The notes under the pieces: generated by a model | What the model was told of the DNA's origin: nothing | What the model saw: only the letters and a program-made list of their open reading frames with translations | The model's database searches: none | Assembly (NCBI GenBank): GCA_026004655.1 | Contig: BPJO01000002.1 | Coordinates: forward strand, 235,787-299,786 | DNA: 64,000 nucleotides | Origin: Phycisphaerae bacterium | Lineage (GTDB): Bacteria; Planctomycetota; Phycisphaerae; Tepidisphaerales; Tepidisphaeraceae | Reading direction: 5' to 3' | In this document: positions 8,583-17,061 of the stretch, piece after piece | How the letters are laid out: every line of letters begins with the position of its first letter | Position numbering within the stretch: position 1 is the first letter of the stretch | Made by a program: the position numbers and the translations under genes

Positions 8583-9989
8583 TCAGACCACGCCCGCTAT
8601 GCCGGTTTCGATTGGCGCACTGACGTATTCCCGGGGGTCGGTCACATATCCGGTCAGCGCAGAGGCGGCTACGGTCAGAGGTGACGCCAGATAGACGCCT
8701 GCCCGTTTATCGCCCATTCGACCAGGAAAATTGCGGTTGGTGGTGCTGATGCATTGAAGCGGTTCGTTTAACCGACCGAAGGTGTCGCTGGGACCTCCAA
8801 GACAGGCGGCACACCCGCTCGGACCAACGAAGCACCCGGCTTCGAGCAGGACCTGTTCGATACTTTTTTCATTCGGTCCCTTGGGTTGTCCTTTGAGATT
8901 CAGCGTTTTCATGTCCTGATGGACTTCGGTCGATCCAGGGACCACATACGTGGGGATCTTGACCTTGTTACCTACCAGGATGTTGGCGGCAAAGATCATG
9001 TCGGTGATTTTCCCACCGGTACACGAACCAATATAAGCCCGGTCGAGTTTGACACCCGAACAGTTCCGGGCGGTGTCCTTGTTGTCAGGGGAGTGAGGTT
9101 TGGCAACCATGGGTTCCATGGTGCTCAGGTCCCATTCGTATTCCGCGAAATATCGGGCATCGGGGTCTTCGACCGGGACTTCCCAATTCGGGAGGTTGGA
9201 CCTTTTTCGGACGTAAGCCAGTGTTTTTTCGTCCACATCACAGATTCCGTTTTTTCCACCGGCCTCGATCGCCATGTTGGTGAGTGTCATACGGTCTTCG
9301 AGCGTTAATGAAGCGATTCCTTCGCCGGTGAAATACATGCTACGATAAGTGGCGCCATCGACTCCGATTTCCCCGATAACCGCCAGGATCAGGTCCTTGG
9401 CCGTGAGATAAGGGGGGATTTCACCCCGGAAAGTGAACTTCATGGTCGGGGGGACTTTCAACCAGGTTTTACCCGTTCCGAGTGTAAATGCGGCATCCGT
9501 ATTCCCGACGCCGGTGGCAAACATCCCGAACGCCCCGGCTGTACAGGTGTGCGAGTCGGTTCCGAGCATGATCTCACCGGGACGAACGTGCCCTTCTTCC
9601 GGTAAGGCTTTGTGACAAACGCCTTTGTAATTCGTCTTGGTCGGATCCTTGTAAGGGCTGGGCATGCCCGGGTTGAGGGTAACAAACTCCGGATCGTAGT
9701 AGTACTTCAATCCCTGTTCTTTCACAAAATCACGAAGGATTTGTACATTTCGATGGCATTTTTCGTCGGCAGTGAAGATGTAGTGGTCCGGAATCACGAC
9801 CACACGGTTTTTATCCCAGACCCGGGCCTGACGACCGAACTTTTCATAAAAAATACCGATCGTGCCGGGTCCGCACACGTCGTGAGTCATGAGAATATCG
9901 ACGTTGACCCACACATTCTCACCGGGCTCGACACGGGCGCGCCCGGAATGCTTTGCCAGAATCTGTTCGGTCATCGTCATACCAGCCAT
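8583..9989 (-). CDS. leuC: 3-isopropylmalate dehydratase large subunit
   Basis: A 468-residue aconitase-family subunit that isomerises 2- to 3-isopropylmalate in leucine biosynthesis, together with LeuD (not in this window). Family signatures include MTMTEQILAKHSGR at the start, MLGTDSHTCTAGAFGMFATG, and the [4Fe-4S] ligands in IGSCTGGKITD and GCAACLGG. Length and N-terminus fit the LeuC/homoaconitase branch, so a homoaconitase-like specificity cannot be fully excluded. The ATG at 9989 is preceded by AGGAG 6 bases upstream, which decides against the overlapping TTG at 9992. It follows murD by 139 bases and ends at a strong terminator. Confidence 0.93.
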   Translation of the reverse strand: MAGMTMTEQILAKHSGRARVEPGENVWVNVDILMTHDVCGPGTIGIFYEKFGRQARVWDKNRVVVIPDHYIFTADEKCHRNVQILRDFVKEQGLKYYYDPEFVTLNPGMPSPYKDPTKTNYKGVCHKALPEEGHVRPGEIMLGTDSHTCTAGAFGMFATGVGNTDAAFTLGTGKTWLKVPPTMKFTFRGEIPPYLTAKDLILAVIGEIGVDGATYRSMYFTGEGIASLTLEDRMTLTNMAIEAGGKNGICDVDEKTLAYVRKRSNLPNWEVPVEDPDARYFAEYEWDLSTMEPMVAKPHSPDNKDTARNCSGVKLDRAYIGSCTGGKITDMIFAANILVGNKVKIPTYVVPGSTEVHQDMKTLNLKGQPKGPNEKSIEQVLLEAGCFVGPSGCAACLGGPSDTFGRLNEPLQCISTTNRNFPGRMGDKRAGVYLASPLTVAASALTGYVTDPREYVSAPIETGIAGVV

Positions 9990-10128
9990 CAACGTCTCCT
10001 ATAGAAATAAAAACCTTAACGCGATTGTATCACTATTACCGGGGAGTTTCTATCCAGCGGGTCTGGACTATTATTTATCCTCTCTTGAGTCGGGATCGAT
10101 TCCGTCGCCCAATCCCGTGGGAAGTTCG

Positions 10129-11409
10129 TCAAACCCGATTTCTTACCAATTCACTGAACCGCTGACCCCGGTACTCGAAATTAGGAAATTGATCATAACT
10201 GGACGTACCGGGTGACAACAGGATGACATCCCCGGGACGAGCCAGCTCGACGGCTTTGGACACCGCTTGCTCCAGTGTTTGGACAAACTCCGCGTTGGGA
10301 CATTTCCTGGCCAGATCTTCTCCGATTTGCCCGATGGTCAAAACCCGTTTACACCGCTGGGCAAGGTGCTGGCACATCGCGTCCCAGTTTAACCCTTCTT
10401 TCCTGGCCCCACCGATGATCTGAATAACGGTTTGAGGTTCGAAAGAATCACAGGCGATCATAGCGGCTTGAGGAATGGTCGCGATCGAGTCGTTATAAAA
10501 CCGAACCCCGTTGGATTCGTGTACCAGCTCGAGCCGGTGTGGTAACCCCCGAAACTGTCGGATCGCCCGTTGTGCAGACTCAAAGTCCAAACCCGATGCC
10601 AGAAACGCGGCTTGGGCGTTTTGCTGGTTGTGCTCTCCCGGGAGCGAAAGCTCAAACCGGGGAAGGGTCGGGTCAGGATACGACAACACCGTGACGCCGG
10701 GGTTTACGGGGAAAGAAGCGGATACGGGGTCGGTTCTTCGGATCAACGTGCTTCCGGGATGTTGATATCGACTGATATTCCGTTTGGCGTCGATGTACGC
10801 CTGTTCTGATCCGTGCCAGTCCAAGTGGTCCTGTCCCAGCATAGTCACGACCGCCCGCAGTGGGGACCATGCCTGTTCTCCGAGGTAATGGAGCATGAAG
10901 CTTGATAATTCCAGAACGACTTTTGATGCTTCGGTAATCCGGGGCAGGTCAAATAAGAGGGATTTTCCTATATTTCCGCCCAGAAATGTAGGAAAATGGG
11001 GCTGAAGCATCTCGGCAATCAGACGCGATGTGGTCGATTTCCCCTTTGTCCCGGTCACGCCGATCACCGGTGCAGGGCATCGTTGTACGAAGAGATAGAT
11101 TTCGGTGGTCACCGGAACCCCACGGTCTCTCGCAGCCAACAAAAACTCGTGATCCGGTTTGACGGCCGGAGAAGTGACTACGCAATCGGTGTCCGTGAAG
11201 TCGTGAACACACTGTTGATCGATTCCCAGACGAAACTCAACGGGCAACCCCTGAAGCTGACGGACCGAATCAGAAAGTTTTTGCGCGTCATCCCGGTCGG
11301 TGACCAGGACTTTGGCGCCTTGCTGGCAAAGCCATCGCGCAACGGCGATCCCACCCCCGAATCGTCCAAGTCCCAAGACCGTCACCCGTTTATTTTTCCA
11401 GTCTTTCAT
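10129..11409 (-). CDS. murD: UDP-N-acetylmuramoylalanine--D-glutamate ligase
   Basis: A 426-residue cytoplasmic Mur ligase that adds D-Glu to UDP-MurNAc-L-Ala in peptidoglycan synthesis. Features in order: N-terminal Rossmann GLGRFGGG, ATP P-loop GVTGTKGKSTTS, central FYNDSIATIPQA, and the MurD C-terminal LLSPGTSSYDQFPNFEYRG. Its presence, with a class B PBP at 53 kb, shows the organism makes peptidoglycan, which points to Phycisphaerae rather than reduced planctomycetes. It starts 18 bases after pyrF on the same strand. Confidence 0.95.
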   Translation of the reverse strand: MKDWKNKRVTVLGLGRFGGGIAVARWLCQQGAKVLVTDRDDAQKLSDSVRQLQGLPVEFRLGIDQQCVHDFTDTDCVVTSPAVKPDHEFLLAARDRGVPVTTEIYLFVQRCPAPVIGVTGTKGKSTTSRLIAEMLQPHFPTFLGGNIGKSLLFDLPRITEASKVVLELSSFMLHYLGEQAWSPLRAVVTMLGQDHLDWHGSEQAYIDAKRNISRYQHPGSTLIRRTDPVSASFPVNPGVTVLSYPDPTLPRFELSLPGEHNQQNAQAAFLASGLDFESAQRAIRQFRGLPHRLELVHESNGVRFYNDSIATIPQAAMIACDSFEPQTVIQIIGGARKEGLNWDAMCQHLAQRCKRVLTIGQIGEDLARKCPNAEFVQTLEQAVSKAVELARPGDVILLSPGTSSYDQFPNFEYRGQRFSELVRNRV

Positions 11410-11427
11410 GACAGGCTCTGCTCAAAA

Positions 11428-12348
11428 TCACGACGACTTTCCAACGACCGACCGTATGTCCGATACCATGGTATCTAAAGCTCGTCGAACCGAATCCCGC
11501 CACGATTCGCCTTCCCGTCGTTTGGGATACAGGAGACTCCGACTCGCACTGACGACCGCGCCCAAACCATCAGAATCAAAGGCTGAACGGGTCATTTCTC
11601 CCGTTGCCCCCTGAGTCCCGTAACCGGGTAACAGGAAAAAACTGTTAGGCAACCTCTTTCTCAGACTCGACATCGTATGAGTCTGTGTCGCGCCGACCAC
11701 AGCCCCGAGATTGCTGTAACCGTAACGACCCATCAAATGTCCGCTACTGGCGATCGGTTGCAATGTGTCCGCAATCAGCTCACTAAAAGTCCGACCGTCG
11801 TCGGTCAGACGGTCCTGTAAGTCGCGGGAACCGGGGTTGCTGGTCCGGACCAGCACGAAAACACCTTTTCCTTCATCCTTGCACACCTGCAAAAACGGAT
11901 CTATCGCGTCCAGACCCAGGAACGGATTAATCGTTACCGCATCCGGAACAGCCACGTCATCCGAATCATGAAACTCGATCTCGGCTAAATGCCCGGCAGC
12001 ATACGCATCACTGGTCGAACCAATATCTCCCCGTTTGATGTCACCGATCACCAAAAGCCCTCGCGATTGGGCTTCCCGAACCAGTTCGTAATACGCCCGG
12101 ACCCCTTCCCATAAAAACTGCTCAAAATAGGCGATCTGAAACTTCACGATCGGCACCACCGGTGCGACGACCTCCAACACACCTGTGCAAAATGCGTGCA
12201 ACGCGTCCACACAGGCGTCGAGATCCCGATGATCTTTGGGTTGCAGCTCAACCGGAAAGGCCTCGAGCATGGGGTCCAATCCCACACAGATGGGCGGTCG
12301 TCCAGTTCGGATGGCATCAATCAACCGATCAACAAAAACTTCACTCAT
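11428..12348 (-). CDS. pyrF: orotidine 5'-phosphate decarboxylase (type 2)
   Basis: A 306-residue OMP decarboxylase converting OMP to UMP. The catalytic block is IGDIKRGDIGSTSDAYA, with PPICVGLDPM at the start and FFLLPGYGTQGA near the phosphate-binding end. Length and the IKRGDIG form fit the mycobacterial-type (type 2) subfamily. First gene of the pyrF-murD run; its upstream region (12349-12551) is shared with the divergent padR gene. Confidence 0.94.
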   Translation of the reverse strand: MSEVFVDRLIDAIRTGRPPICVGLDPMLEAFPVELQPKDHRDLDACVDALHAFCTGVLEVVAPVVPIVKFQIAYFEQFLWEGVRAYYELVREAQSRGLLVIGDIKRGDIGSTSDAYAAGHLAEIEFHDSDDVAVPDAVTINPFLGLDAIDPFLQVCKDEGKGVFVLVRTSNPGSRDLQDRLTDDGRTFSELIADTLQPIASSGHLMGRYGYSNLGAVVGATQTHTMSSLRKRLPNSFFLLPGYGTQGATGEMTRSAFDSDGLGAVVSASRSLLYPKRREGESWRDSVRRALDTMVSDIRSVVGKSS

Positions 12349-12500
12349 GGTTCAGAGCATATACCGTCCAACTTTTTTACCAAAGTCGCCCGTTATTCGT
12401 TCAGGTCTTTCGCAAACGAAGCCGACCGTTGGGGTACAGGATTGTCCCTCATAGACTTGCGACCTATTCGTTGATGATGTGGAAAAACATCCCTCTTGGC

Positions 12501-12531
12501 TTGACATAATAAAAATATATCATAATATAAA
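12501..12531 (+). promoter_or_regulatory. padR promoter with overlapping dyad
   Basis: A consensus TTGACA at 12501-12506 precedes an AT-only stretch with -10-like TAATAT/TATAAA at 12523-12531. A perfect dyad TATAT-CATA-ATATA (12516-12529) overlaps the -10. PadR proteins often repress their own gene by binding such ATAT dyads, so this is a likely autoregulatory operator. Confidence 0.6.
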
Positions 12532-12551
12532 AATACATAAAAAAATTTGTT

Positions 12552-13112
12552 ATGAAACATCGTCATGACAATGACAGGAATTCTTCCTTCGGCCACGGCC
12601 ACGGCCACGGACACGGAAAACATCGCCACTGGGACGAGGAAGCGTGGTCTCGAACGGGAATAGGAAGGGTTTTGCAATCACGAGATCTTCGGTTGTTGGT
12701 TTTGCACTTTATTTCTGATTCTCCAAAGCATGGTTATCAAATCATTCGCCGGATCGAAGAATTGACCGGTGGTGCCTATTCCCCGAGTCCGGGAATGGTG
12801 TATCCGACATTAACCTTGCTGGAGGAAATGGGGCACGCAACGACTAAAACCGATGGGGTACGCAAACTCTATGAAATTACAGAAACAGGTCGGGATGAGC
12901 TTCAGGTCCACCAGAAAATGCTGGAGGAAGTCCTCCAACGAATCGAACGAATCGAAACCCAACACGCTCAAGACCGGTATCCTCCGGTCATTCGGGCGAT
13001 AGAAAATCTCAAAATGGCGCTGAAATTACGACGCGGACAATGGACTTCAGAACAATTGGATCAAGTCGTTGAAATTCTCGATGAGGCAGTGAGACGAATT
13101 GAACGGTTGTAA
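12552..13112 (+). CDS. PadR family regulator with His-rich N-terminus
   Basis: A 186-residue PadR-type winged-helix repressor. The helix-turn-helix region is LLVLHFISDSPKHGYQIIRRIE, with the wing SPSPGMVYPTLTLLEEMGH, followed by a long C-terminal dimerisation helix (VLQRIERIETQH). The N-terminus is rich in His (repeated GH pairs at about residues 14-27), a likely metal-binding stretch. This layout matches E. coli YqjI, a nickel-responsive PadR protein, so metal sensing is a reasonable inference. The O-methyltransferase gene follows by 36 bases and may be co-transcribed. Confidence 0.88.
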   Translation: MKHRHDNDRNSSFGHGHGHGHGKHRHWDEEAWSRTGIGRVLQSRDLRLLVLHFISDSPKHGYQIIRRIEELTGGAYSPSPGMVYPTLTLLEEMGHATTKTDGVRKLYEITETGRDELQVHQKMLEEVLQRIERIETQHAQDRYPPVIRAIENLKMALKLRRGQWTSEQLDQVVEILDEAVRRIERL

Positions 13113-13148
13113 ACCCCCCTGTAACACTTAACTACTTTCGGAGTAAAC

Positions 13149-13718
13149 ATGATACCCATGCCCCCGGCGTTGTCCCGTCAGATTGATGAAACAGAACGAT
13201 TGGCTCCTTCTCGTGGCGATGCCATGCAGATTTCTCGAGAGCAGGGCCAACTGTTAGCCTCGATTGCGCTTGCACTTGACGCTAAAAGGGTCATTGAAGT
13301 AGGGACCAGTTATGGTTTTTCCGGATTGTGGTGGTTATCGGCATTGTCCCTCACTAATGGGCATCTGGTGACGATTGACGTGTCGGAGAAAAAATACCGT
13401 CAAGCAAGCCGCACCTTTCAAGACGCAGGTGTTCTGGATCGGGTGAGTCTTCATCTAGGACGAGGAATAGATGTGATTCCGACGATTGAAGGGACGTTTG
13501 ATATCGCGTTTATAGATGCGGACAAACCGGCCACTCAGGAGTACTTTAATTTGCTTTGGCCTCGCATTCGGCGGGGCGGGGCAATTGTTACGGATAATGT
13601 TTTATCCCATCAACAGGAGATGGGAAATTATCTGAACTCAATTCGGTCTCGGGAAGACGCACACAGTGTAACCATCCCGATCCGGGCTGGACTGGAGTGG
13701 ACGCTCAAAATAGCATGA
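13149..13718 (+). CDS. SAM-dependent O-methyltransferase
   Basis: A 189-residue class I methyltransferase of the O-methyltransferase family 3 (catechol/caffeoyl-CoA type). SAM-binding motif I is VIEVGTSYGFSGLWW; HLVTIDVSEKK is the acidic ribose loop; FDIAFIDADKPA and GGAIVTDNVLSHQQ carry the divalent-metal ligands. The substrate cannot be told from sequence. A GGAG SD sits just before the ATG. It lies downstream of the PadR regulator, which may control it. Confidence 0.88.
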   Translation: MIPMPPALSRQIDETERLAPSRGDAMQISREQGQLLASIALALDAKRVIEVGTSYGFSGLWWLSALSLTNGHLVTIDVSEKKYRQASRTFQDAGVLDRVSLHLGRGIDVIPTIEGTFDIAFIDADKPATQEYFNLLWPRIRRGGAIVTDNVLSHQQEMGNYLNSIRSREDAHSVTIPIRAGLEWTLKIA

Positions 13719-13765
13719 CTCACTTTTCGACCGCACGATTTGTAAAACGCGTTCTTAAAAGCAGA

Positions 13766-14557
13766 TCATGAGTGCGGACAATGAGTCAGAGGACGAATCC
13801 GTCGGCTCAGAATGATGACGGTTCCCATCCATAACAACGACATAGTGGTAGGTTCGGGAACAATAGTACCTGAATGGATGGTAAAATTATCAAAATACGC
13901 GTCACCGGACTGGGTTTGAAATCCGTCACCCCGACCGCCGAAAGAGATCAAAAGTTCCGATGCGTTCCAAACCCCTCGAACCGTATTGTGGAGGGAATAG
14001 GACGTGCCCCCGACCCGTTGAAGAGAGAGAATGTCGCTGGACGCGTTGTAGAGGATTCGAAAGGTCCCCGGGTTCGGATCAATCCCTGACGCATCCAAAA
14101 ATGAAACATCATCCGTACGGTGTCCGATCGCCACACCGGTGATTGTCACCGGAGAACTCAAAATGCTGATACGTTGGTAGAAGAACCCAATAGCTGCGGA
14201 GTCGGTTCCATCCAAGTCACGTCCTACACCAAAGACCAGTCCTAATGATGCCCCCACACTCGGGGTATTACGGACCTGGTTGAAGTTGTAGTCGATGGAG
14301 ATTTCAAAATCGTCAGCCGTGGACAAAAGCATGGGTGACGAACCGTTGCTTAGATACAGCGCATCATGGTTCGGGTGATTGGAAGGTGCGGAAAGAACCT
14401 CCAACCGTTGATTCTGCTCGACCACCTGCAACGACGAATCATCCGTCAGGACCGTCCATTGCGGTCCGGTGGTGTTATCGTTGAAATCATCGACAAAAGC
14501 CCCCCACACCCAGGCCGGACTCAAGACAAAAACTAAACTCAAGATTCGTATACGCAT
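13766..14557 (-). CDS. PEP-CTERM sorting-domain protein
   Basis: A 263-residue exported protein. The N-terminus MRIRILSLVFVLSPAWVWG is a signal peptide, and the body (VDDFNDNTTGPQWTVL onward) looks like a beta-sandwich, concanavalin/LamG-like. The C-terminus has the PEP-CTERM form: VPEPTT, a hydrophobic segment and basic residues, which exosortase processes; here it carries an extra short tail (PLTHCPHS). ATG 14557 is preceded by GAGGAAGGG. It stands alone between the O-methyltransferase and nuoF. Confidence 0.82.
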   Translation of the reverse strand: MRIRILSLVFVLSPAWVWGAFVDDFNDNTTGPQWTVLTDDSSLQVVEQNQRLEVLSAPSNHPNHDALYLSNGSSPMLLSTADDFEISIDYNFNQVRNTPSVGASLGLVFGVGRDLDGTDSAAIGFFYQRISILSSPVTITGVAIGHRTDDVSFLDASGIDPNPGTFRILYNASSDILSLQRVGGTSYSLHNTVRGVWNASELLISFGGRGDGFQTQSGDAYFDNFTIHSGTIVPEPTTMSLLWMGTVIILSRRIRPLTHCPHS

Positions 14558-14734
14558 TTTTCCCTTCCTCTGATCTATACTCTCTCTCACATCCAAAAAA
14601 ACAATTATAAATGAACACATCGATGAGGAAACCGCTTTTTAGTGTGGGAATGGATAGTTTGGGGGGGGATGGGATTTTCAAAAGCCGTGACGGAACGTGC
14701 ATCCAAAGCCCGGACAGGCTACATTAAGGAGGTT

Positions 14735-16090
14735 ATGGCGTTGACAGAACCAGTTTTGACCAAACGTATTCCGCTAGACCCCGACCAACGGAAGTTGATC
14801 CGATATGACGAATATGTCGCGACCGGTGGGTACCAAGCCCTTAAAAAGGCGTTGGAAATGTCCCCGGATGAGATCATCAAAACGGTGACCGATTCCGGTC
14901 TGAGAGGTCGAGGCGGGGCAGGGTTCTCAGCCGGTCAGAAATGGTCATTCATCCCGAAAGAAAAGAAAGGTCCCCATTATTTGTGCGTGAACGCCGACGA
15001 ATCGGAACCAGGGACGTTCAAAGACCGGTACGTGATGAACCATGATCCGCACATGCTTTTGGAAGGTATTGCGATCACCTCGCTTGCTACGCAGTGCGAC
15101 GTTGCCTATATCTTTATTCGCGGGGAATACCATTATTCGGCCAAGGTGCTGGAGTTTGCGATCCGGGAAGCTTACGAGCACGGTATTTTTGGTCCGAACG
15201 GGATTCTCGGTTCGGGGAAAAAACTCGAATGTTATGTGCACCGGGGTGCGGGCGCCTACATTTGTGGTGAAGAAACGGGTTTGCTCGAAGCCTTGGAAGG
15301 CAAACGGGGTTGGCCGAGAAACAAACCCCCTTTCCCCGCGATCGCAGGGGCTTTTGCGCGTCCGACCGTGATCAACAACGTCGAGACCCTCATGAACGTG
15401 CCTCACATCATCGAAAGAGGTCCTGCTTGGTTTAAATCAATGGGAACCCCCTCATCACCCGGTCCGAAGCTGTTCGGGATGTCGGGACATGTGAACAAAC
15501 CCGGGGTCTATGAAGATGAACTGGGGATCACACTGGACTACGCCATTAACACCCTGGCCGGGGGAATGAAAGGGGGCGCCTACAAAGCCTGCATCTGTGG
15601 TGGGATCAGCATGGGGGTCTTAGGAACCAACCAGTTGGATATCCGTCTGGATTTTGATGACGTGCGTTTTCGTGGGGGGTGTCTCGGGTTGGGCACTGCC
15701 GGGATGATCGTGATGAACGAACACACGGACATGGTCAAAGCCCTTCGGAACTGTGTTCGCTTTTACAGTCACGAGTCGTGTGGTCAATGCACCCCTTGCC
15801 GGGAAGGTTCACACTGGATGCGAAAAATCCTGGACCGGATCGTAGCCGGCGAGGGAAAGGCGAGTGACCTGAACATGCTCATGGAGCTCGAAAAAACAAT
15901 GGGCATCATGCCTGGTACGACGATCTGTGGTCTGGCCGACGGGACTTCCTGGGCCACCAGAACATTCATCAGCAAGTTTTACGACGAGTTTGCTCGTGTC
16001 TGTCCCGAAGAACCGCAGCGCAGGGTGTCGCTGAAGGTGGCATCGGGTCGAATGAATGTACTGACACCGATGGGTTCCAACACACGCTGA
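14735..16090 (+). CDS. nuoF: NADH-quinone oxidoreductase subunit F (NuoF-like)
   Basis: A 451-residue NADH-binding subunit: SGLRGRGGAGFSAGQKW (FMN/NADH fold), CVNADESEPGTFKDR, CGEETGLLEALEG, and the N3 [4Fe-4S] ligands SCGQCTPCREGS plus TTICGLADG. It oxidises NADH and passes electrons through FMN to the iron-sulfur chain of complex I (or of an NAD-linked hydrogenase). No nuoE, nuoG or hydrogenase gene is adjacent, so the partners are elsewhere. Start choice: AAGGAGG at 14726-14732 is only 2 bases from ATG 14735 but 8 from a TTG at 14741, so the real start may be the TTG. The frame stays open upstream to 14642. Confidence 0.9.
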   Translation: MALTEPVLTKRIPLDPDQRKLIRYDEYVATGGYQALKKALEMSPDEIIKTVTDSGLRGRGGAGFSAGQKWSFIPKEKKGPHYLCVNADESEPGTFKDRYVMNHDPHMLLEGIAITSLATQCDVAYIFIRGEYHYSAKVLEFAIREAYEHGIFGPNGILGSGKKLECYVHRGAGAYICGEETGLLEALEGKRGWPRNKPPFPAIAGAFARPTVINNVETLMNVPHIIERGPAWFKSMGTPSSPGPKLFGMSGHVNKPGVYEDELGITLDYAINTLAGGMKGGAYKACICGGISMGVLGTNQLDIRLDFDDVRFRGGCLGLGTAGMIVMNEHTDMVKALRNCVRFYSHESCGQCTPCREGSHWMRKILDRIVAGEGKASDLNMLMELEKTMGIMPGTTICGLADGTSWATRTFISKFYDEFARVCPEEPQRRVSLKVASGRMNVLTPMGSNTR

Positions 16091-16118
16091 GCTGATTCCG
16101 AGCATCGACCAACAGGTC

Positions 16119-16964
16119 TTAAGCATCGGAACCGAAATAGGTTTTGCGGTATTGTTGCGGACTGATTCCTGTTCGGGTTTTGAACCAGGCAGAAAAATGG
16201 CTTATTCGTCGAAAACCTTCGTTATAGGCGATGGTTTTGATGGGTTGGTCCGAATGTTTTAGGGCAAAAATAACACGTCGGAGTCGTTGCTGGTTGCGAT
16301 GATGCTTAGGGGAGTTCCCGGTATAACGTAGAAAGAGTCTGTCGAGTTGGCTGAGACTTAAAGACACTGCCGACGCGATTTGTTTGAGCGGTCGATGGGT
16401 GCGGTCCATCAGATCCATCGCCAGCGTGATCCGGGCGTCATACGGCGCCGGTACGTACGGCTGGACGCCCGAACTTTGAAGAGTGTGTGACCAATCGACC
16501 AGAAATCCGAGAAAAGCCTGGTCCATCCGAAATAAATCAGGCACCGAAAAACTGCGCAACGCATGTTGTCCTTCGGACGTCCCACGGACAGTAGCAAAGG
16601 CCGAAACAAGCCTCTCTGCGCGATTGCGCAATTCAGGAAACTCAGAATCGTTGACAATAAGAGGTTCTGAGGGGTGAAAAAGTGCTCCAGCATCGGGCCA
16701 ACACAGTCGGAATCGAACCGACAACAGGTGGGTACCAGGATCAAACGATTGCCACTGGACTCCCTGTGGCGGGGGAATCATCCATTGTCCGTTTCGAGCT
16801 TTATAATCACGGTTTTGGAAACGAATATGCGCCTGCCCTTGTCGGACAAACCATCCCCCGCTGTCGGCGAAAGGAAGGTACGGCCCCGACGGAGGTCGCG
16901 CGTCATAGGCCCACAGCAGATCACGTCGAAGACCAGACCACATTGAACCGATCGAAGGCATCAT
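16119..16964 (-). CDS. AraC family transcriptional regulator
   Basis: A 281-residue regulator with an N-terminal cupin-like sensor region (GGWFVRQGQAHIRFQNRDY) and a C-terminal pair of AraC helix-turn-helix motifs: PLKQIASAVSLSLSQLDRLF and KTIAYNEGFRRISHFSAWFK, ending GISPQQYRK. Such proteins commonly sense sugars or their products. It is divergent from the FAD oxidoreductase gene across a ~100-base gap, which makes that gene and its neighbours the likely target. The start could be the TTG at 16970; ATG 16964 is used. Confidence 0.88.
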   Translation of the reverse strand: MMPSIGSMWSGLRRDLLWAYDARPPSGPYLPFADSGGWFVRQGQAHIRFQNRDYKARNGQWMIPPPQGVQWQSFDPGTHLLSVRFRLCWPDAGALFHPSEPLIVNDSEFPELRNRAERLVSAFATVRGTSEGQHALRSFSVPDLFRMDQAFLGFLVDWSHTLQSSGVQPYVPAPYDARITLAMDLMDRTHRPLKQIASAVSLSLSQLDRLFLRYTGNSPKHHRNQQRLRRVIFALKHSDQPIKTIAYNEGFRRISHFSAWFKTRTGISPQQYRKTYFGSDA

Positions 16965-17061
16965 GCGCAAAAGATGAAACTAAATGCGGTGATTTGGCAA
17001 GATAACTTCGTAGGACGCGTTCCAACGAACAACGACAATGCCCGTTATAGGAGATGATTGA

